Shown: positions 1-9,250, numbered from the stretch's first letter. The stretch: DNA of 48,150 nt from an uncultured Bacilli bacterium (GCA_947623925.1 CANQID010000006.1:1-48150), one strand, 5' to 3'. The notes: generated by a model from the sequence alone, not told the origin. Numbers and translations: made by a program.

Positions 1-92
1 TTAAATACCATTAAAAGAATAAATGCAAGTTGAAAAAAAATAATAATAAAACTTGCTTTTACCTCTTGAAGTAAAAAATATATCCAAATAAT

Positions 93-121
93 TTGACTAA
101 ACGTATAAAATATATTATAAT
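93..121 (+). promoter_or_regulatory. sigma-A promoter for the adenylate-forming enzyme gene
   Basis: A TTGACT -35 box (93-98) and a perfect TATAAT -10 box (116-121) are separated by 17 bp. A start about 7 nt downstream gives a leader of roughly 60 nt before the ATG at 192. The DNA before it (1-92) holds no gene I can support, only a weak GCAAGT/ACTTGC hairpin with a 20-nt loop and a short T run (25-60), perhaps the terminator of a gene outside the window. Confidence 0.75.
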
Positions 122-191
122 ACGATTACTATTTTAACTCGAGCAGTATTAGAATTAAAGTAAGAAATTTATAATATTGGGGGTAAGTATA

Positions 192-2045
192 ATGGAAAAA
201 AACAAACTTCAGGCTTTAAAAAGGTTATTACCAACACTTTCAGAAGATGAAGCTAAATTGGTAACAGATTTATTTTATTCCTGTCAAAAAACGGGTTACG
301 CTACAGTTGATAGGCCTTGGGATATTTTTTATGAAAATATTAATAAAAAAAATTTATTTTTAAATACAACTCCTTATCAGGGACTAGTAAATAGTAATAT
401 AAGGCATTTATCTGAAATAGCATTAGAATATTTTGGTTCAAAAATTACTTTTGGTAAATTATTAAAAAGTATAGATTCTGTTGCAAAATCATTGGAGGAA
501 TATGGTGTTAAAAAAGGTGATTTTGTTACTATATGTTCAACCACAACACCAGAAGTTGTTTATATATTCTATGCAATTAGTAAAATTGGAGCAATTGCAA
601 ATATTATTTCACCATTTTATACAGCAGATGAATTAACTTCTAGGATTAATGAGTGTGAAAGTAAATTAATTATAATGGTTGATAAATTTTTTCCAAAGTT
701 TAAAAATGATTTAAATAAATTGACTAAAAAACAAATAGTAGTATTACCAATGATGAGCTCATCATTAATAAGATTTATAACACCAAAATATAAAGTTGAT
801 CGAAAATCTAATGAAACAGATTGGGAAACATTTATAAAAGATGGAAATTATCATCCAGAAGCAACTATTGATTTGTATGAAAAAAATAAACCTCAAGCTA
901 TGGTATACTCTAGTGGTACTACAGGTGCATCAAAGGGAATATTATTATCTGTAGATAGTTTTCAGAAACTTGTCAATGCATATGGAAATTCAGGATTTGA
1001 TACTTCCAGATTACAATCTGTATATCAAAATATTCCTCCTTGGCATTCTACTGGATTGAGTTTGGGAATAAATTTTCCTTTATCTTTTGGAGTTAAAGTA
1101 TGTACTGATCCTAGATTTGATCATGATGTTTTTATAAAAAATGTTTTGAAATTCAAACCTGAATATATATTGACAAATACTTCAATGTATCAAGGGTTTA
1201 CTTTTGATAAGAGTTTAAAAAGAATGAAAAAAAAGTCTTTATCATTTTTAAAGTATCCTGTTGAGGGTGGAGAACCATTAACAGAAAAAGATATAAATAG
1301 TATTGAGGAAGTTTTTAAGATTCATGGTTCTTCTGCTAGATTATTGAATGGTTATGGTGAATGTGAATGTGGTGCAACAATTACAACTGATATCACAGGA
1401 CATAAATTTTCAAATGAAGCTTCAGGCATTCCACTCCCAGAAATAATAACAATTGGAATATTTGATGATAATTTCAAAGAGTTAAAATATGGTGCAAGAG
1501 GAAATATAATGGCTAAAACTGAAATTGGTATGTTAGAATATTTTAAAAATCCAAAAGCAACCGAAAAATTTTTTCACACAGATATTAATGGGGAATGTTG
1601 GAGTCAAACAGGAGATATTGGATATATTAATGAAGATGGCAGTCTAGTCGTATTAGGAAGAAAAAGTGATTATTCAATAATAGATGGACAAAAAATATTT
1701 AACTTTGATGTAGAGAGAGTAATTCTAATGTCAAATAAAGTCAAATTATGTGAGATACAAACACATCCAGATGATGATAATAAATTAGTTGCTCATATAG
1801 TATGGGAAAATGAGGTATCTGAATTATTAAAACAACAACCTGAAAAAATAATTGAGTATTTAAAAGAAATACAAGACATAGTGTCAAAAACTATGAATAT
1901 TAAAGAGGCTATCCCTAATTGCTTTTGCATTAGAGAAAAATTTCCAAGTGCTCAATCAGGGAAAAGGGATATAAATTACATAAAAAATGATATTGAAGAT
2001 TTAATTGAATTAGAAAAAGTTAAAATTAAAAAATTGCAAAAATAA
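192..2045 (+). CDS. AMP-binding adenylate-forming enzyme (acyl-CoA synthetase-like)
   Basis: A full-length class I adenylate-forming enzyme (ANL superfamily) of 617 residues. The ATP-binding P-loop motif YSSGTTGASKG lies at about residues 239-249. It is followed by GYGECECGAT (A5-like motif), QTGDIGYINEDG, GRKSDYSI (hinge) and, near the C-terminus, SGKRD, which holds the expected catalytic lysine. Such enzymes activate a carboxylate as acyl-AMP and then pass it to CoA or a carrier thiol; the substrate cannot be read from the sequence. I start at ATG 192, 8 nt after a GGGGG Shine-Dalgarno site, not at the in-frame TTG at 177. No carrier protein or thioesterase gene adjoins it. It stands alone behind its own promoter. 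Confidence 0.85.
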   Translation: MEKNKLQALKRLLPTLSEDEAKLVTDLFYSCQKTGYATVDRPWDIFYENINKKNLFLNTTPYQGLVNSNIRHLSEIALEYFGSKITFGKLLKSIDSVAKSLEEYGVKKGDFVTICSTTTPEVVYIFYAISKIGAIANIISPFYTADELTSRINECESKLIIMVDKFFPKFKNDLNKLTKKQIVVLPMMSSSLIRFITPKYKVDRKSNETDWETFIKDGNYHPEATIDLYEKNKPQAMVYSSGTTGASKGILLSVDSFQKLVNAYGNSGFDTSRLQSVYQNIPPWHSTGLSLGINFPLSFGVKVCTDPRFDHDVFIKNVLKFKPEYILTNTSMYQGFTFDKSLKRMKKKSLSFLKYPVEGGEPLTEKDINSIEEVFKIHGSSARLLNGYGECECGATITTDITGHKFSNEASGIPLPEIITIGIFDDNFKELKYGARGNIMAKTEIGMLEYFKNPKATEKFFHTDINGECWSQTGDIGYINEDGSLVVLGRKSDYSIIDGQKIFNFDVERVILMSNKVKLCEIQTHPDDDNKLVAHIVWENEVSELLKQQPEKIIEYLKEIQDIVSKTMNIKEAIPNCFCIREKFPSAQSGKRDINYIKNDIEDLIELEKVKIKKLQK

Positions 2046-2089
2046 TACTAAAACTTAAAAATATGATATAATTACAATAGGTGATGATG

Positions 2090-3979
2090 ATGAAATTTTC
2101 TTTGTTGTTTTGTTCATACATTTTAAGTTTTTTTTATATATTATTTTTAATTGTATTATATTTTTCAAAACAAAGATTAGATAATAATGAAAATAAAATT
2201 TATAAAAGATTATTAATTTGTAATTCAGTTGGTATCATAATACAATTAGCTTGTGAAATTTTCTCAATTTACCAGATAGAATATTTAACATGTATTATTA
2301 CAAAACTATTATTAATTTATTTTATTGTGTGGATTAGTTTATTTTTAACATATGTCTTAGAAATATCAAACATTAAGAACAAAATAATAAGATATATTAA
2401 TGTATTTATAACTATTACGTCTTCTATTATTGCATTAATACTTCCATATGAAATGTACGTTAATTTTAATGACGGTATATATTATACTTTAGGGTTAGAT
2501 ACAAAATTCACTTATTTTATTTCTATAATATATACAACATGTATTTCCTTTTTGGCACTTATTAAACATAAGGAAATTTCAAATAAAAAAGCATTACCAA
2601 TATATATATTAGTAATATGTTTTATTATTTCAGGTATGATACAATACTTTTTTCCACAAATAACAATTATTGTACAAATTGAAGTATTTATTTGCTTAAT
2701 TATGTATTTCACTATAGAAAATCCTGATGTTAAAATGTTAAATCAAGTTATGTTAGCTAAAAACCAAGCAGAAAAAGCAAATAGAGCAAAATCAGACTTT
2801 TTATCAAGTATGAGTCATGAAATAAGAACACCTTTAAATGCAATAGTAGGTCTTTCAGAAGATATAACAACATATCAAGAGCAAGTACCAAAAGAAGTAA
2901 TAGAAGATATTAAGGATATACAAAATGCTTCACAAACTTTACTTGAGATAGTTGGAAATATTCTTGATATAAATAAAATAGAATCAGAAAAAATGGAAAT
3001 CATAGAAAATACTTATAAATTTAAAGAAGAAATTACAAAATTATGTAAAGTAACATCTACTCGTATAGGGGATAAACCTATAAAGTTTAATCTAAATATA
3101 GCTGATGATATTCCATATGAATTAATAGGAGATAAGGGGAAAGTAAAAGAAATAGTAAATAATTTACTTACTAATGCAATTAAATATACAGAACAAGGAG
3201 AAGTTAATTTAACTATAAAATGTATAAACGATATAAATAAAAATATTTCGAATTTAATTATAACTTGTCAGGATACAGGAAGAGGGATAAAAGCAGAAAA
3301 TATAAGTAAATTATTTACAAAATTTGATAGATTAGATGTAGATAGAAACACAACAACAGAAGGAACAGGACTTGGTCTTGCTATTACGAAAAGTTTAGTT
3401 GAAATGATGGGTGGAAAAATAAATGTTCAAAGTCAATTTGGAAAAGGTTCAATATTTGTTGTTCAAATTCCACAAAAAATTAGTAAATTAGTTACAACAG
3501 AAGAAATTATAGAAGAAAATAAAATAGATGATAATTATGGTCATAAAAAAATATTAGTTGTTGATGATAATGTACTTAATATAAAAGTCGCTAAAAGAGC
3601 ACTTTCAAATTTTGATTTTGAAATAGATGAAGCAATAAGTGGAGAAGAATGTATAAATAAAGTAAATAATAATAATTATGACTTAATTTTAATGGATATA
3701 ATGATGCCATATATGAATGGAGAACAAACATTACAAAAGTTAAAAGAAAATCCAAATTTTACAACACCTGTAATTGCGCTAACTGCTGATGCATTGACAG
3801 GCTCTAAAGAAAAGTATATTGAAAAAGGATTTAATGACTATATTTCTAAACCATTTAGTAGAGAACAAATAAAAGAAAAACTAAATTTAATTTTTAGTAA
3901 AAAATTAGATTCTAATAAAGAAGATATATGGGCAGATGCTCCAAAATATGTTGTAGCTGGTAAAGATAATGATTTTTAA
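2090..3979 (+). CDS. Hybrid sensor histidine kinase with C-terminal receiver domain
   Basis: A 629-residue hybrid histidine kinase. The first ~205 residues are very hydrophobic and predict six or seven membrane segments, suggesting an integral-membrane sensor. A HisKA domain follows with the phospho-acceptor His243 in SMSHEIRTP. The HATPase domain shows an N box ([12 protein letters not shown]), DTGRGIK and GTGLGLAI. The C-terminal receiver has the acidic pair VVDDN, phospho-acceptor Asp536 (LMDIMMP) and Lys in YISKPF. Four start codons overlap (GTG then three ATG from 2081). I prefer ATG 2090, which gives normal spacing after the AGGTG Shine-Dalgarno sequence. A hybrid kinase needs an Hpt protein to pass phosphate on, and an Hpt-receiver protein is encoded at 40504. 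Confidence 0.9.
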   Translation: MKFSLLFCSYILSFFYILFLIVLYFSKQRLDNNENKIYKRLLICNSVGIIIQLACEIFSIYQIEYLTCIITKLLLIYFIVWISLFLTYVLEISNIKNKIIRYINVFITITSSIIALILPYEMYVNFNDGIYYTLGLDTKFTYFISIIYTTCISFLALIKHKEISNKKALPIYILVICFIISGMIQYFFPQITIIVQIEVFICLIMYFTIENPDVKMLNQVMLAKNQAEKANRAKSDFLSSMSHEIRTPLNAIVGLSEDITTYQEQVPKEVIEDIKDIQNASQTLLEIVGNILDINKIESEKMEIIENTYKFKEEITKLCKVTSTRIGDKPIKFNLNIADDIPYELIGDKGKVKEIVNNLLTNAIKYTEQGEVNLTIKCINDINKNISNLIITCQDTGRGIKAENISKLFTKFDRLDVDRNTTTEGTGLGLAITKSLVEMMGGKINVQSQFGKGSIFVVQIPQKISKLVTTEEIIEENKIDDNYGHKKILVVDDNVLNIKVAKRALSNFDFEIDEAISGEECINKVNNNNYDLILMDIMMPYMNGEQTLQKLKENPNFTTPVIALTADALTGSKEKYIEKGFNDYISKPFSREQIKEKLNLIFSKKLDSNKEDIWADAPKYVVAGKDNDF

Positions 3980-4001
3980 GCAAATTCGTATTTGCTTTTT
4001 T
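3980..4001 (+). terminator. Rho-independent terminator after the hybrid kinase
   Basis: GCAAAT and ATTTGC arms with a TCGT loop, followed by a run of six T. It starts at the base after the kinase stop codon. Confidence 0.85.
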
Positions 4002-4002
4002 C

Positions 4003-4031
4003 TTGTTTAAAAATAAAATATATAGTACAAT
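4003..4031 (+). promoter_or_regulatory. Putative sigma-A promoter for murE-truB
   Basis: TTGTTT (4003-4008), 17-bp spacer and TACAAT (4026-4031), directly after the kinase terminator and just upstream of the murE start. Moderate match. Confidence 0.5.
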
Positions 4032-4047
4032 TATAAAAGGTGATTAT

Positions 4048-5433
4048 ATGGAATTAGATATAAAAGTAGATTCAAGAAAAGTAAAAAAAGGCGATACCTT
4101 TATAGCGCTTAGAGGAGTTAGTTCAGATGGACATGACTATATTGATAAGGCAATAGAAAATGGAGCAACTAAATTAATCGTTGAAGAAGATAAAAATTAC
4201 AAAATACCATATGAAGTTGTAAAAGATACTAGAAAATATTTAATAGATTATTTAAAACAAAACTATACTTCATACTTAAATGAAATGAAAATAATTGGTA
4301 TAACAGGAACAAATGGAAAAACAACAAGTGCTTTTTTACTTCATAATGCACTAAATAGTGTTGGTATAAAAGCATCTTATATAGGAACAATAGGATTTTA
4401 TATAAATACAAAAGTAGAATCTTTATCAAATACAACACCTGATGTATTAGATTTATTTAATTTATTTTTAAAATCATATGAAGAAGGTTGTAAATATATA
4501 TGTATGGAAGTAAGTAGTCAAGGACTTTCTTATAAAAGAGTAGAAGGATTTTTATTTGACTATGTAGTATTTACAAATTTAACTCAAGATCATTTAGATT
4601 TTCATAAAACAATGGAAAATTATGTGCTTGCTAAACAAGAATTATTTAAAAAATTAAAACCAAATGGTATAGCTTTAGTAAATTATGATGATAAATATAA
4701 AGATTATTTTCTACTTAAAGAAAACAAAAACATAACTTATGGATTTAATGGTGGAGACTTTAAAATTGAACAATGTGAGATGAATAATTTAGGTACTAAA
4801 TTAGTATATAGTTACAATAATGAAAAATACTCTTTAACATCAAGATTAATAGGAAAATATAATATTTATAATTTGCTTATTACAATATCAATTCTTAATT
4901 TAATAGGAATAGATAAAGAAAAAATACAAAATATAATTTATAATTTAAAAACACCAAGTGGAAGAATGGAAACAATAATATATAAAAACAATAGTATTGT
5001 AATAGATTATGCACATACACCAGATGCAGTTGAAAAAATAATATCAACAATGAAAGAAATAACTAAAGGTAATATATATACAGTATTTGGATGTACAGGA
5101 GATAGGGATAGAACAAAAAGACCAATAATGACAAAAATAGTTTGTAATTTAAGTAAAAAGGCAATTATTACAAATGATGACCCACATTATGAAGACCCAA
5201 AACAAATAGTTAAAGATATGACCGATGGAATAGAAAATAAAAACTATGAAATCATTTTAGATAGAAAAGAAGCAATAAAAAAAGGAATTAGTTATTTAAA
5301 AGAATTTGATACATTATTAATATTAGGAAAAGGTCATGAAGAATATATATTATTTCAAGATAAAAAAATACCTTTTAATGATTGCAAAGCAGTACAAGAA
5401 ATAATAAACGAAAATAAAGAATTGGTGAAATAA
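4048..5433 (+). CDS. murE: UDP-N-acetylmuramyl-tripeptide synthetase MurE
   Basis: MurE adds the third stem-peptide amino acid to UDP-MurNAc-L-Ala-D-Glu in cytoplasmic peptidoglycan synthesis. The protein has 461 residues, a usual length. It shows the Mur-ligase ATP loop GITGTNGKTTS near residue 89, the central-domain TPD and TNLTQDHLDFH motifs, and the C-terminal GCTGDRDRTKRP motif. Where meso-diaminopimelate enzymes carry DNPR, this one reads DDPHYEDP, so the Arg that contacts mDAP is replaced by His. That leaves L-Lys or another diamino acid as plausible substrates. I start at ATG 4048 behind AAAGGTGAT; an in-frame upstream ATG at 4003 lies inside the promoter. It overlaps truB by one base (TAATG), implying translational coupling. 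Confidence 0.92.
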   Translation: MELDIKVDSRKVKKGDTFIALRGVSSDGHDYIDKAIENGATKLIVEEDKNYKIPYEVVKDTRKYLIDYLKQNYTSYLNEMKIIGITGTNGKTTSAFLLHNALNSVGIKASYIGTIGFYINTKVESLSNTTPDVLDLFNLFLKSYEEGCKYICMEVSSQGLSYKRVEGFLFDYVVFTNLTQDHLDFHKTMENYVLAKQELFKKLKPNGIALVNYDDKYKDYFLLKENKNITYGFNGGDFKIEQCEMNNLGTKLVYSYNNEKYSLTSRLIGKYNIYNLLITISILNLIGIDKEKIQNIIYNLKTPSGRMETIIYKNNSIVIDYAHTPDAVEKIISTMKEITKGNIYTVFGCTGDRDRTKRPIMTKIVCNLSKKAIITNDDPHYEDPKQIVKDMTDGIENKNYEIILDRKEAIKKGISYLKEFDTLLILGKGHEEYILFQDKKIPFNDCKAVQEIINENKELVK

Positions 5434-6302
5434 TGAATGGTGTATTAGTTGTAGATAAACCAAAGAATTGTACAAGTAGGGATGTTGTAAACGAAGTAAG
5501 TAAAATACTTAATATTAAAAAAATAGGACATACAGGTACATTAGACCCTTTAGCAACAGGTGTTTTAGTGCTTACTATAGGAAACGCTACAAAATTATGT
5601 GAAATCATTACTTCTGATTATAAAGAATATATAGCGTCAGTTATACTTGGAATAAAAACAGATACATTAGATATAACAGGAAATATTATAGAAGAACAAA
5701 ATGTTGATATAAAAAAAGAAGAAATAAAAAAACAAATAGAAAAAATGAAATGTACATATGAACAAGAAGTTCCAATATATTCTGCTGTTAAAGTTAATGG
5801 GAAAAAATTATATGAATATGCAAGAGAAGGGAAAGAAATTAATTTACCTAAAAGAAGTGTTACTATAAAAGAAATTGAATTAGTTAGTGATATAGAATAT
5901 ATCGATGGAAAAATATTATTTGATATAAGGTGTTTAGTAAGTAAAGGAACATATATTAGAAGTTTGATTAATGATTTAGCGACTCTTTTAAATACAATAG
6001 GAGTAATGAAAGATTTAAGAAGAATAAAACAAGGAAATTTTGGTGTTAATAATTCATATACATTGGAAGAAATAAGAAAAAATAATTATAAAATTATACC
6101 AATAGAAGATTGTTTAAGTAATTTTAAGGAAGTTATTACTAATAATGAAGATGAAATATTAAATGGTAAAATACTTGATAATATATATAATGAACCTATT
6201 TTATTTAAAAATAAAAATAATGAAATACTTGCTTTATATAAAGTATATGAGAAAGATAATACAAAAATAAAACCTTGGAAAATGTTTAAAAATAAGGTAT
6301 AA
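5433..6302 (+). CDS. truB: tRNA pseudouridine(55) synthase TruB
   Basis: TruB converts U55 of the tRNA T-loop to pseudouridine. The 289-residue protein begins with VLVVDKPKNCTS and contains GHTGTLDPLATGVL near residue 35, in which the Asp is the catalytic nucleophile. Further family motifs are VPIYSAVKVNGKKLYEYAREG and CLVSKGTYIRSLINDLA. The start codon shares one base with the murE stop, so the two are surely co-transcribed. truB usually sits near rbfA or ribF in Bacilli, so the murE-truB pairing is a lineage-specific arrangement. Confidence 0.95.
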   Translation: MNGVLVVDKPKNCTSRDVVNEVSKILNIKKIGHTGTLDPLATGVLVLTIGNATKLCEIITSDYKEYIASVILGIKTDTLDITGNIIEEQNVDIKKEEIKKQIEKMKCTYEQEVPIYSAVKVNGKKLYEYAREGKEINLPKRSVTIKEIELVSDIEYIDGKILFDIRCLVSKGTYIRSLINDLATLLNTIGVMKDLRRIKQGNFGVNNSYTLEEIRKNNYKIIPIEDCLSNFKEVITNNEDEILNGKILDNIYNEPILFKNKNNEILALYKVYEKDNTKIKPWKMFKNKV

Positions 6303-6543
6303 ATACAAAATTTGACAAATGTTAAATGATGTGCTAATATATTCGTCAATCACTTGGAAAAAGTGAAAAGGAAAAAGGGGGAAAATAAAATGAATAATGA
6401 ATATAATTACATTAAAAATAGTGGAGTTGTATCAGTAAAAGATGAGAATGATAATCCTAGATTGGTAGAGTATAGTGATAATTTGGAAGATATTTTAGCA
6501 ACTGAAAATATAGTTGAAGAGTTGGAAAATGAAATTGAAAAAA
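6303..6543 (+). repeat. 241-bp perfect direct repeat, copy 1 (promoter, leader and gene 5' end)
   Basis: Base-for-base identical to 7077-7317 (offset 774). It includes the whole promoter, a leader hairpin (TCACTT, loop GGAAA, AAGTGA at 6350-6366), the Shine-Dalgarno site and the first ~51 codons of the downstream gene. A second conserved block begins at about 6789 (matching 7518) and runs, nearly identical, past the stop codon. Confidence 0.95.
6312..6340 (+). promoter_or_regulatory. Strong sigma-A promoter, copy 1
   Basis: TTGACA (6312-6317), 17 bp, TAATAT (6335-6340), with an extended -10 TGC immediately before it. The identical promoter precedes the second paralogue. Confidence 0.85.
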
Positions 6544-7040
6544 GTAAAGATTTAAAAGAACAATTAAAATATCAAAAATATTGTTTGATTGTGGCTTCAT
6601 TGTTATTTTTAGTTGGTTTTGTGTTTTCTATGATAGATGGTTTTATGCTTTCTATGATAGAAGTAGCACCAAAATATTCCTTATTACTTGTATCTTCTGA
6701 TGGAGCTCTCAAGGTACTTGGTGTAATTGCAGTTTCATATGCTACTTATAAGCATCATAAAAATGTTATGCGTTTTAATCAAAGAAACAGTTATTTAAAT
6801 GAGCAGTTAAAACTTGCTAAATTTAAATTAAAAACATTAAGAAAAAACAAATCAAAAGTAAATGAACAAGAAATTACTCAAAATCAAGAAACACAAAGAG
6901 TAACTTCACACTTAGAATATTTAAATCAATTAAAAAGTTATCTTGAATCACTTCAAAATGGACAAATTCCAACTATACAACCTGAAATAGACTACAGTGC
7001 AGGATTACAAGACAAAACAAAAAAACTTTCAATTAAGTAA
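6390..7040 (+). CDS. Membrane protein with flanking coiled coils, paralogue 1
   Basis: No family recognised. The 216-residue protein has three parts: a polar acidic N-terminus ending in a short Glu/Lys coiled coil (about 1-60); a central hydrophobic stretch predicting two membrane segments (about 65-125); and a Lys/Gln/Glu-rich coiled coil to the end. It has no signal peptide, so both ends are probably cytoplasmic. ATG 6390 is chosen because AAGGGGGAAA sits just upstream; an in-frame TTG at 6354 lies within the leader hairpin. The N- and C-terminal parts are almost identical to the next gene while the membrane core differs completely. No terminator separates the pair, yet each has its own strong promoter. 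Confidence 0.75.
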   Translation: MNNEYNYIKNSGVVSVKDENDNPRLVEYSDNLEDILATENIVEELENEIEKSKDLKEQLKYQKYCLIVASLLFLVGFVFSMIDGFMLSMIEVAPKYSLLLVSSDGALKVLGVIAVSYATYKHHKNVMRFNQRNSYLNEQLKLAKFKLKTLRKNKSKVNEQEITQNQETQRVTSHLEYLNQLKSYLESLQNGQIPTIQPEIDYSAGLQDKTKKLSIK

Positions 7041-7076
7041 TTTTAAATAAAAAGAATAAGAAAGTATATATTATTT

Positions 7077-7317
7077 ATACAAAATTTGACAAATGTTAAA
7101 TGATGTGCTAATATATTCGTCAATCACTTGGAAAAAGTGAAAAGGAAAAAGGGGGAAAATAAAATGAATAATGAATATAATTACATTAAAAATAGTGGAG
7201 TTGTATCAGTAAAAGATGAGAATGATAATCCTAGATTGGTAGAGTATAGTGATAATTTGGAAGATATTTTAGCAACTGAAAATATAGTTGAAGAGTTGGA
7301 AAATGAAATTGAAAAAA
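7077..7317 (+). repeat. 241-bp perfect direct repeat, copy 2
   Basis: Second copy of 6303-6543, with no mismatch that I can see. It carries promoter, leader hairpin, ribosome-binding site and the N-terminal coding part of the second paralogue. Confidence 0.95.
7086..7114 (+). promoter_or_regulatory. Strong sigma-A promoter, copy 2
   Basis: TTGACA (7086-7091), 17 bp, TAATAT (7109-7114); identical to the promoter at 6312-6340. Confidence 0.85.
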
Positions 7318-7766
7318 ATAAAGATTTTGAAAAGGATTTAAAATACAAGAAATTTTATTTATTTGGTAATTTCTTAATATTTATATTTACTACTATACTT
7401 TTTGTAACAAGTGAATCTTGGCTACTTTTCTGTAGTTTAACACCATTATTAATCGCCGTATGTACTTTTATGAGTTTTCGTTACAGTAAAGATGTCACAA
7501 CTTTTAATAAAAGAAAAAGTTATTTAAATGAGCAGTTAAAACTTGCTAAATTTAAATTAAAAACATTAAGAAAAAACAAATCAAAAGTAAATGAACAAGA
7601 AATTACTCAAAATCAAGAAACACAAAAAGTAACTTCACACATAGAATATTTAAATCAATTAAAAAGTTATCTTAAATCACTTAATGGAACAATTCCAACT
7701 ACACAACCTGAAATAGACTACAGTGAAGGATTACAAGACAAAACAAAAAAACTTTCAATTAAGTAA
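7164..7766 (+). CDS. Membrane protein with flanking coiled coils, paralogue 2
   Basis: A 200-residue paralogue of the previous protein. The first ~51 residues are identical. The C-terminal ~85 residues match with only a few substitutions (for example GTIPTTQPEIDYSEG against GQIPTIQPEIDYSAG). The central two-membrane-segment region (about 55-118) is unrelated in sequence and about 15 residues shorter. Start ATG 7164 is placed as in paralogue 1. The mosaic pattern suggests tandem duplication followed by replacement or conversion of the core. Function unknown; the shared ends suggest a common cytoplasmic partner. Confidence 0.75.
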   Translation: MNNEYNYIKNSGVVSVKDENDNPRLVEYSDNLEDILATENIVEELENEIEKNKDFEKDLKYKKFYLFGNFLIFIFTTILFVTSESWLLFCSLTPLLIAVCTFMSFRYSKDVTTFNKRKSYLNEQLKLAKFKLKTLRKNKSKVNEQEITQNQETQKVTSHIEYLNQLKSYLKSLNGTIPTTQPEIDYSEGLQDKTKKLSIK

Positions 7767-7794
7767 ATTTAAATAAAAAGAATAAAAGGGTTAT

Positions 7795-7829
7795 AAAGAT
7801 ATTAATATATAAATTTAATATCTTTTTTT
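7795..7829 (+). terminator. Terminator after the paralogue pair
   Basis: AAAGATATTAA and TTAATATCTTT arms around a 9-nt loop, then a T7 run. It serves both paralogues, since none lies between them. Confidence 0.8.
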
Positions 7830-7895
7830 GTAAGTTAATAATTAAAAGTTCTTTTTTTAAAACATTTAACTATATTTTATATAGGTAGGTGAAAT

Positions 7896-9131
7896 ATGAA
7901 AAAAGTTATATTTATTTTAATACTTACCTTAATTATGATTTTTTTACTTGTTTTTTTTAAAGAAAATAAATATGAAGAAAATATAATACAAGATGATTAT
8001 AAACTTATAATATCTTATCCAATAATAAATAATAAACAAATAGATTTTAAAATAAAGGAATTTGTTAATCAAAATAAAAATATATATGAAAATGAATTAG
8101 ATAATATAAAAAATATGGTTGTAAATTATGAAAAACAAGAATACAAAGGAATAACATTTATAGATTTAAATTCTTATATATATTATGATAATTGTGTAAA
8201 AGAAAAAAATGAAGTAATAGTATTTGATAGCGATACAAAAGAAATATTAGAATTAAAAGATATATTCGATAATTCATATTACATATCACAACTTACGACT
8301 AAACTAAATGAATCAGAAGTATTTAATGAATTAAATTATAAGACAATTTCAACATTAAAAAAATTCATATTAAATAAAGATGGATTAACAATAAAGTATA
8401 ATTTTTTAAATAAAATAAAAGAATTTAAAATAGATTATCAAGATATAAACGAGTATTTAAAAAAAGAATATAAATTAGATATAACTTTGATACCTAATAT
8501 AATACCTTCAAAAAGGGATCTTGAAAAATATAGAGGAAAAAAATTAATCGCACTTACATTTGATGATGGACCTAGTTACAATACTAAATATTTATTAGAA
8601 CAACTTAAAGCAAGAGATGTAAGAGTAACATTTTTTGTTCTTGGTAGTAGAGTAAATGAATTTCAAGATACAATAAAACAAGCATATGAAGAAGGACATC
8701 AAATAGGAAGTCATACATATAATCATAAAAATTTATTTTATTTAACAGATGAAGAAATAAAAGATGAAATAGAAAAAACAAATAAAGCAATTAATGATGT
8801 AATAGGAGTAAAACCTAGTATAATAAGAGTACCATATGGGAATATAAATACAAAAATAAAAAATATAGCTAATATGTATCATATATTATGGAATGTTGAT
8901 ACATTAGATTGGAAATACAAAAATACAAATACAGTTTATAAAAAAATAATTAAAAATGCAAAAGATGGAAATATAATATTACTTCATGATATTTTTAAAA
9001 CATCAGTAAATGCTGCTTTAAAAGCTATAGATGAATTAAAAAAACAAGGATATGAATTTGTAACAATAGAAGAGATGGCATATTTAAAATCAGTAAATTT
9101 AGATAAAACAAAAACTTATTTTAATTTTTAA
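7896..9131 (+). CDS. Membrane-anchored polysaccharide deacetylase (PdaC-like)
   Basis: A 411-residue cell-surface carbohydrate esterase 4 protein. A single N-terminal membrane segment (about 4-21) is followed by a ~180-residue region resembling the DUF3298/DUF4163 part of Bacillus PdaC, then a NodB-type catalytic domain from about 212. Catalytic motifs are complete: TFDDGPS (Asp223/Asp224), SHTYNH (metal His), RVPYGN, DTLDW and LLHD. The likely role is deacetylation of GlcNAc or MurNAc in peptidoglycan, which raises lysozyme resistance. The substrate is inferred from family and anchoring. It stands alone, with a Shine-Dalgarno AGGTGAAAT before the ATG. Confidence 0.88.
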   Translation: MKKVIFILILTLIMIFLLVFFKENKYEENIIQDDYKLIISYPIINNKQIDFKIKEFVNQNKNIYENELDNIKNMVVNYEKQEYKGITFIDLNSYIYYDNCVKEKNEVIVFDSDTKEILELKDIFDNSYYISQLTTKLNESEVFNELNYKTISTLKKFILNKDGLTIKYNFLNKIKEFKIDYQDINEYLKKEYKLDITLIPNIIPSKRDLEKYRGKKLIALTFDDGPSYNTKYLLEQLKARDVRVTFFVLGSRVNEFQDTIKQAYEEGHQIGSHTYNHKNLFYLTDEEIKDEIEKTNKAINDVIGVKPSIIRVPYGNINTKIKNIANMYHILWNVDTLDWKYKNTNTVYKKIIKNAKDGNIILLHDIFKTSVNAALKAIDELKKQGYEFVTIEEMAYLKSVNLDKTKTYFNF

Positions 9132-9139
9132 TAAAATAC

Positions 9140-9168
9140 TTGTCAAAAAAAAAAAAATAGTGTATATT
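9140..9168 (+). promoter_or_regulatory. rpsO promoter
   Basis: TTGTCA (9140-9145), a 17-bp spacer that begins with a run of 12 A, and TATATT (9163-9168). The A tract may act as an intrinsic curve; that part is inference. Confidence 0.7.
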
Positions 9169-9184
9169 ATGTATGTACTTATTT

Positions 9185-9219
9185 ACTTGGAATTTAGAGT
9201 CTCCGACTTTATTCTAGGT
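9185..9219 (+). promoter_or_regulatory. Structured leader of rpsO (probable S15 autoregulatory site)
   Basis: The ~75-nt leader holds a long hairpin. ACTTGGAAT plus TTAGAGTC pairs with GACTTTATTCTAGGT around a three-base loop, with G-U pairs and a small bulge. It lies between the promoter and the GAAAGGAG Shine-Dalgarno site. Many bacteria regulate rpsO by S15 binding its own leader, and this position and size fit; the binding itself is inferred. Confidence 0.5.
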
Positions 9220-9250
9220 TATAAGCGTATAATATGAAAGGAGAAAAAGC

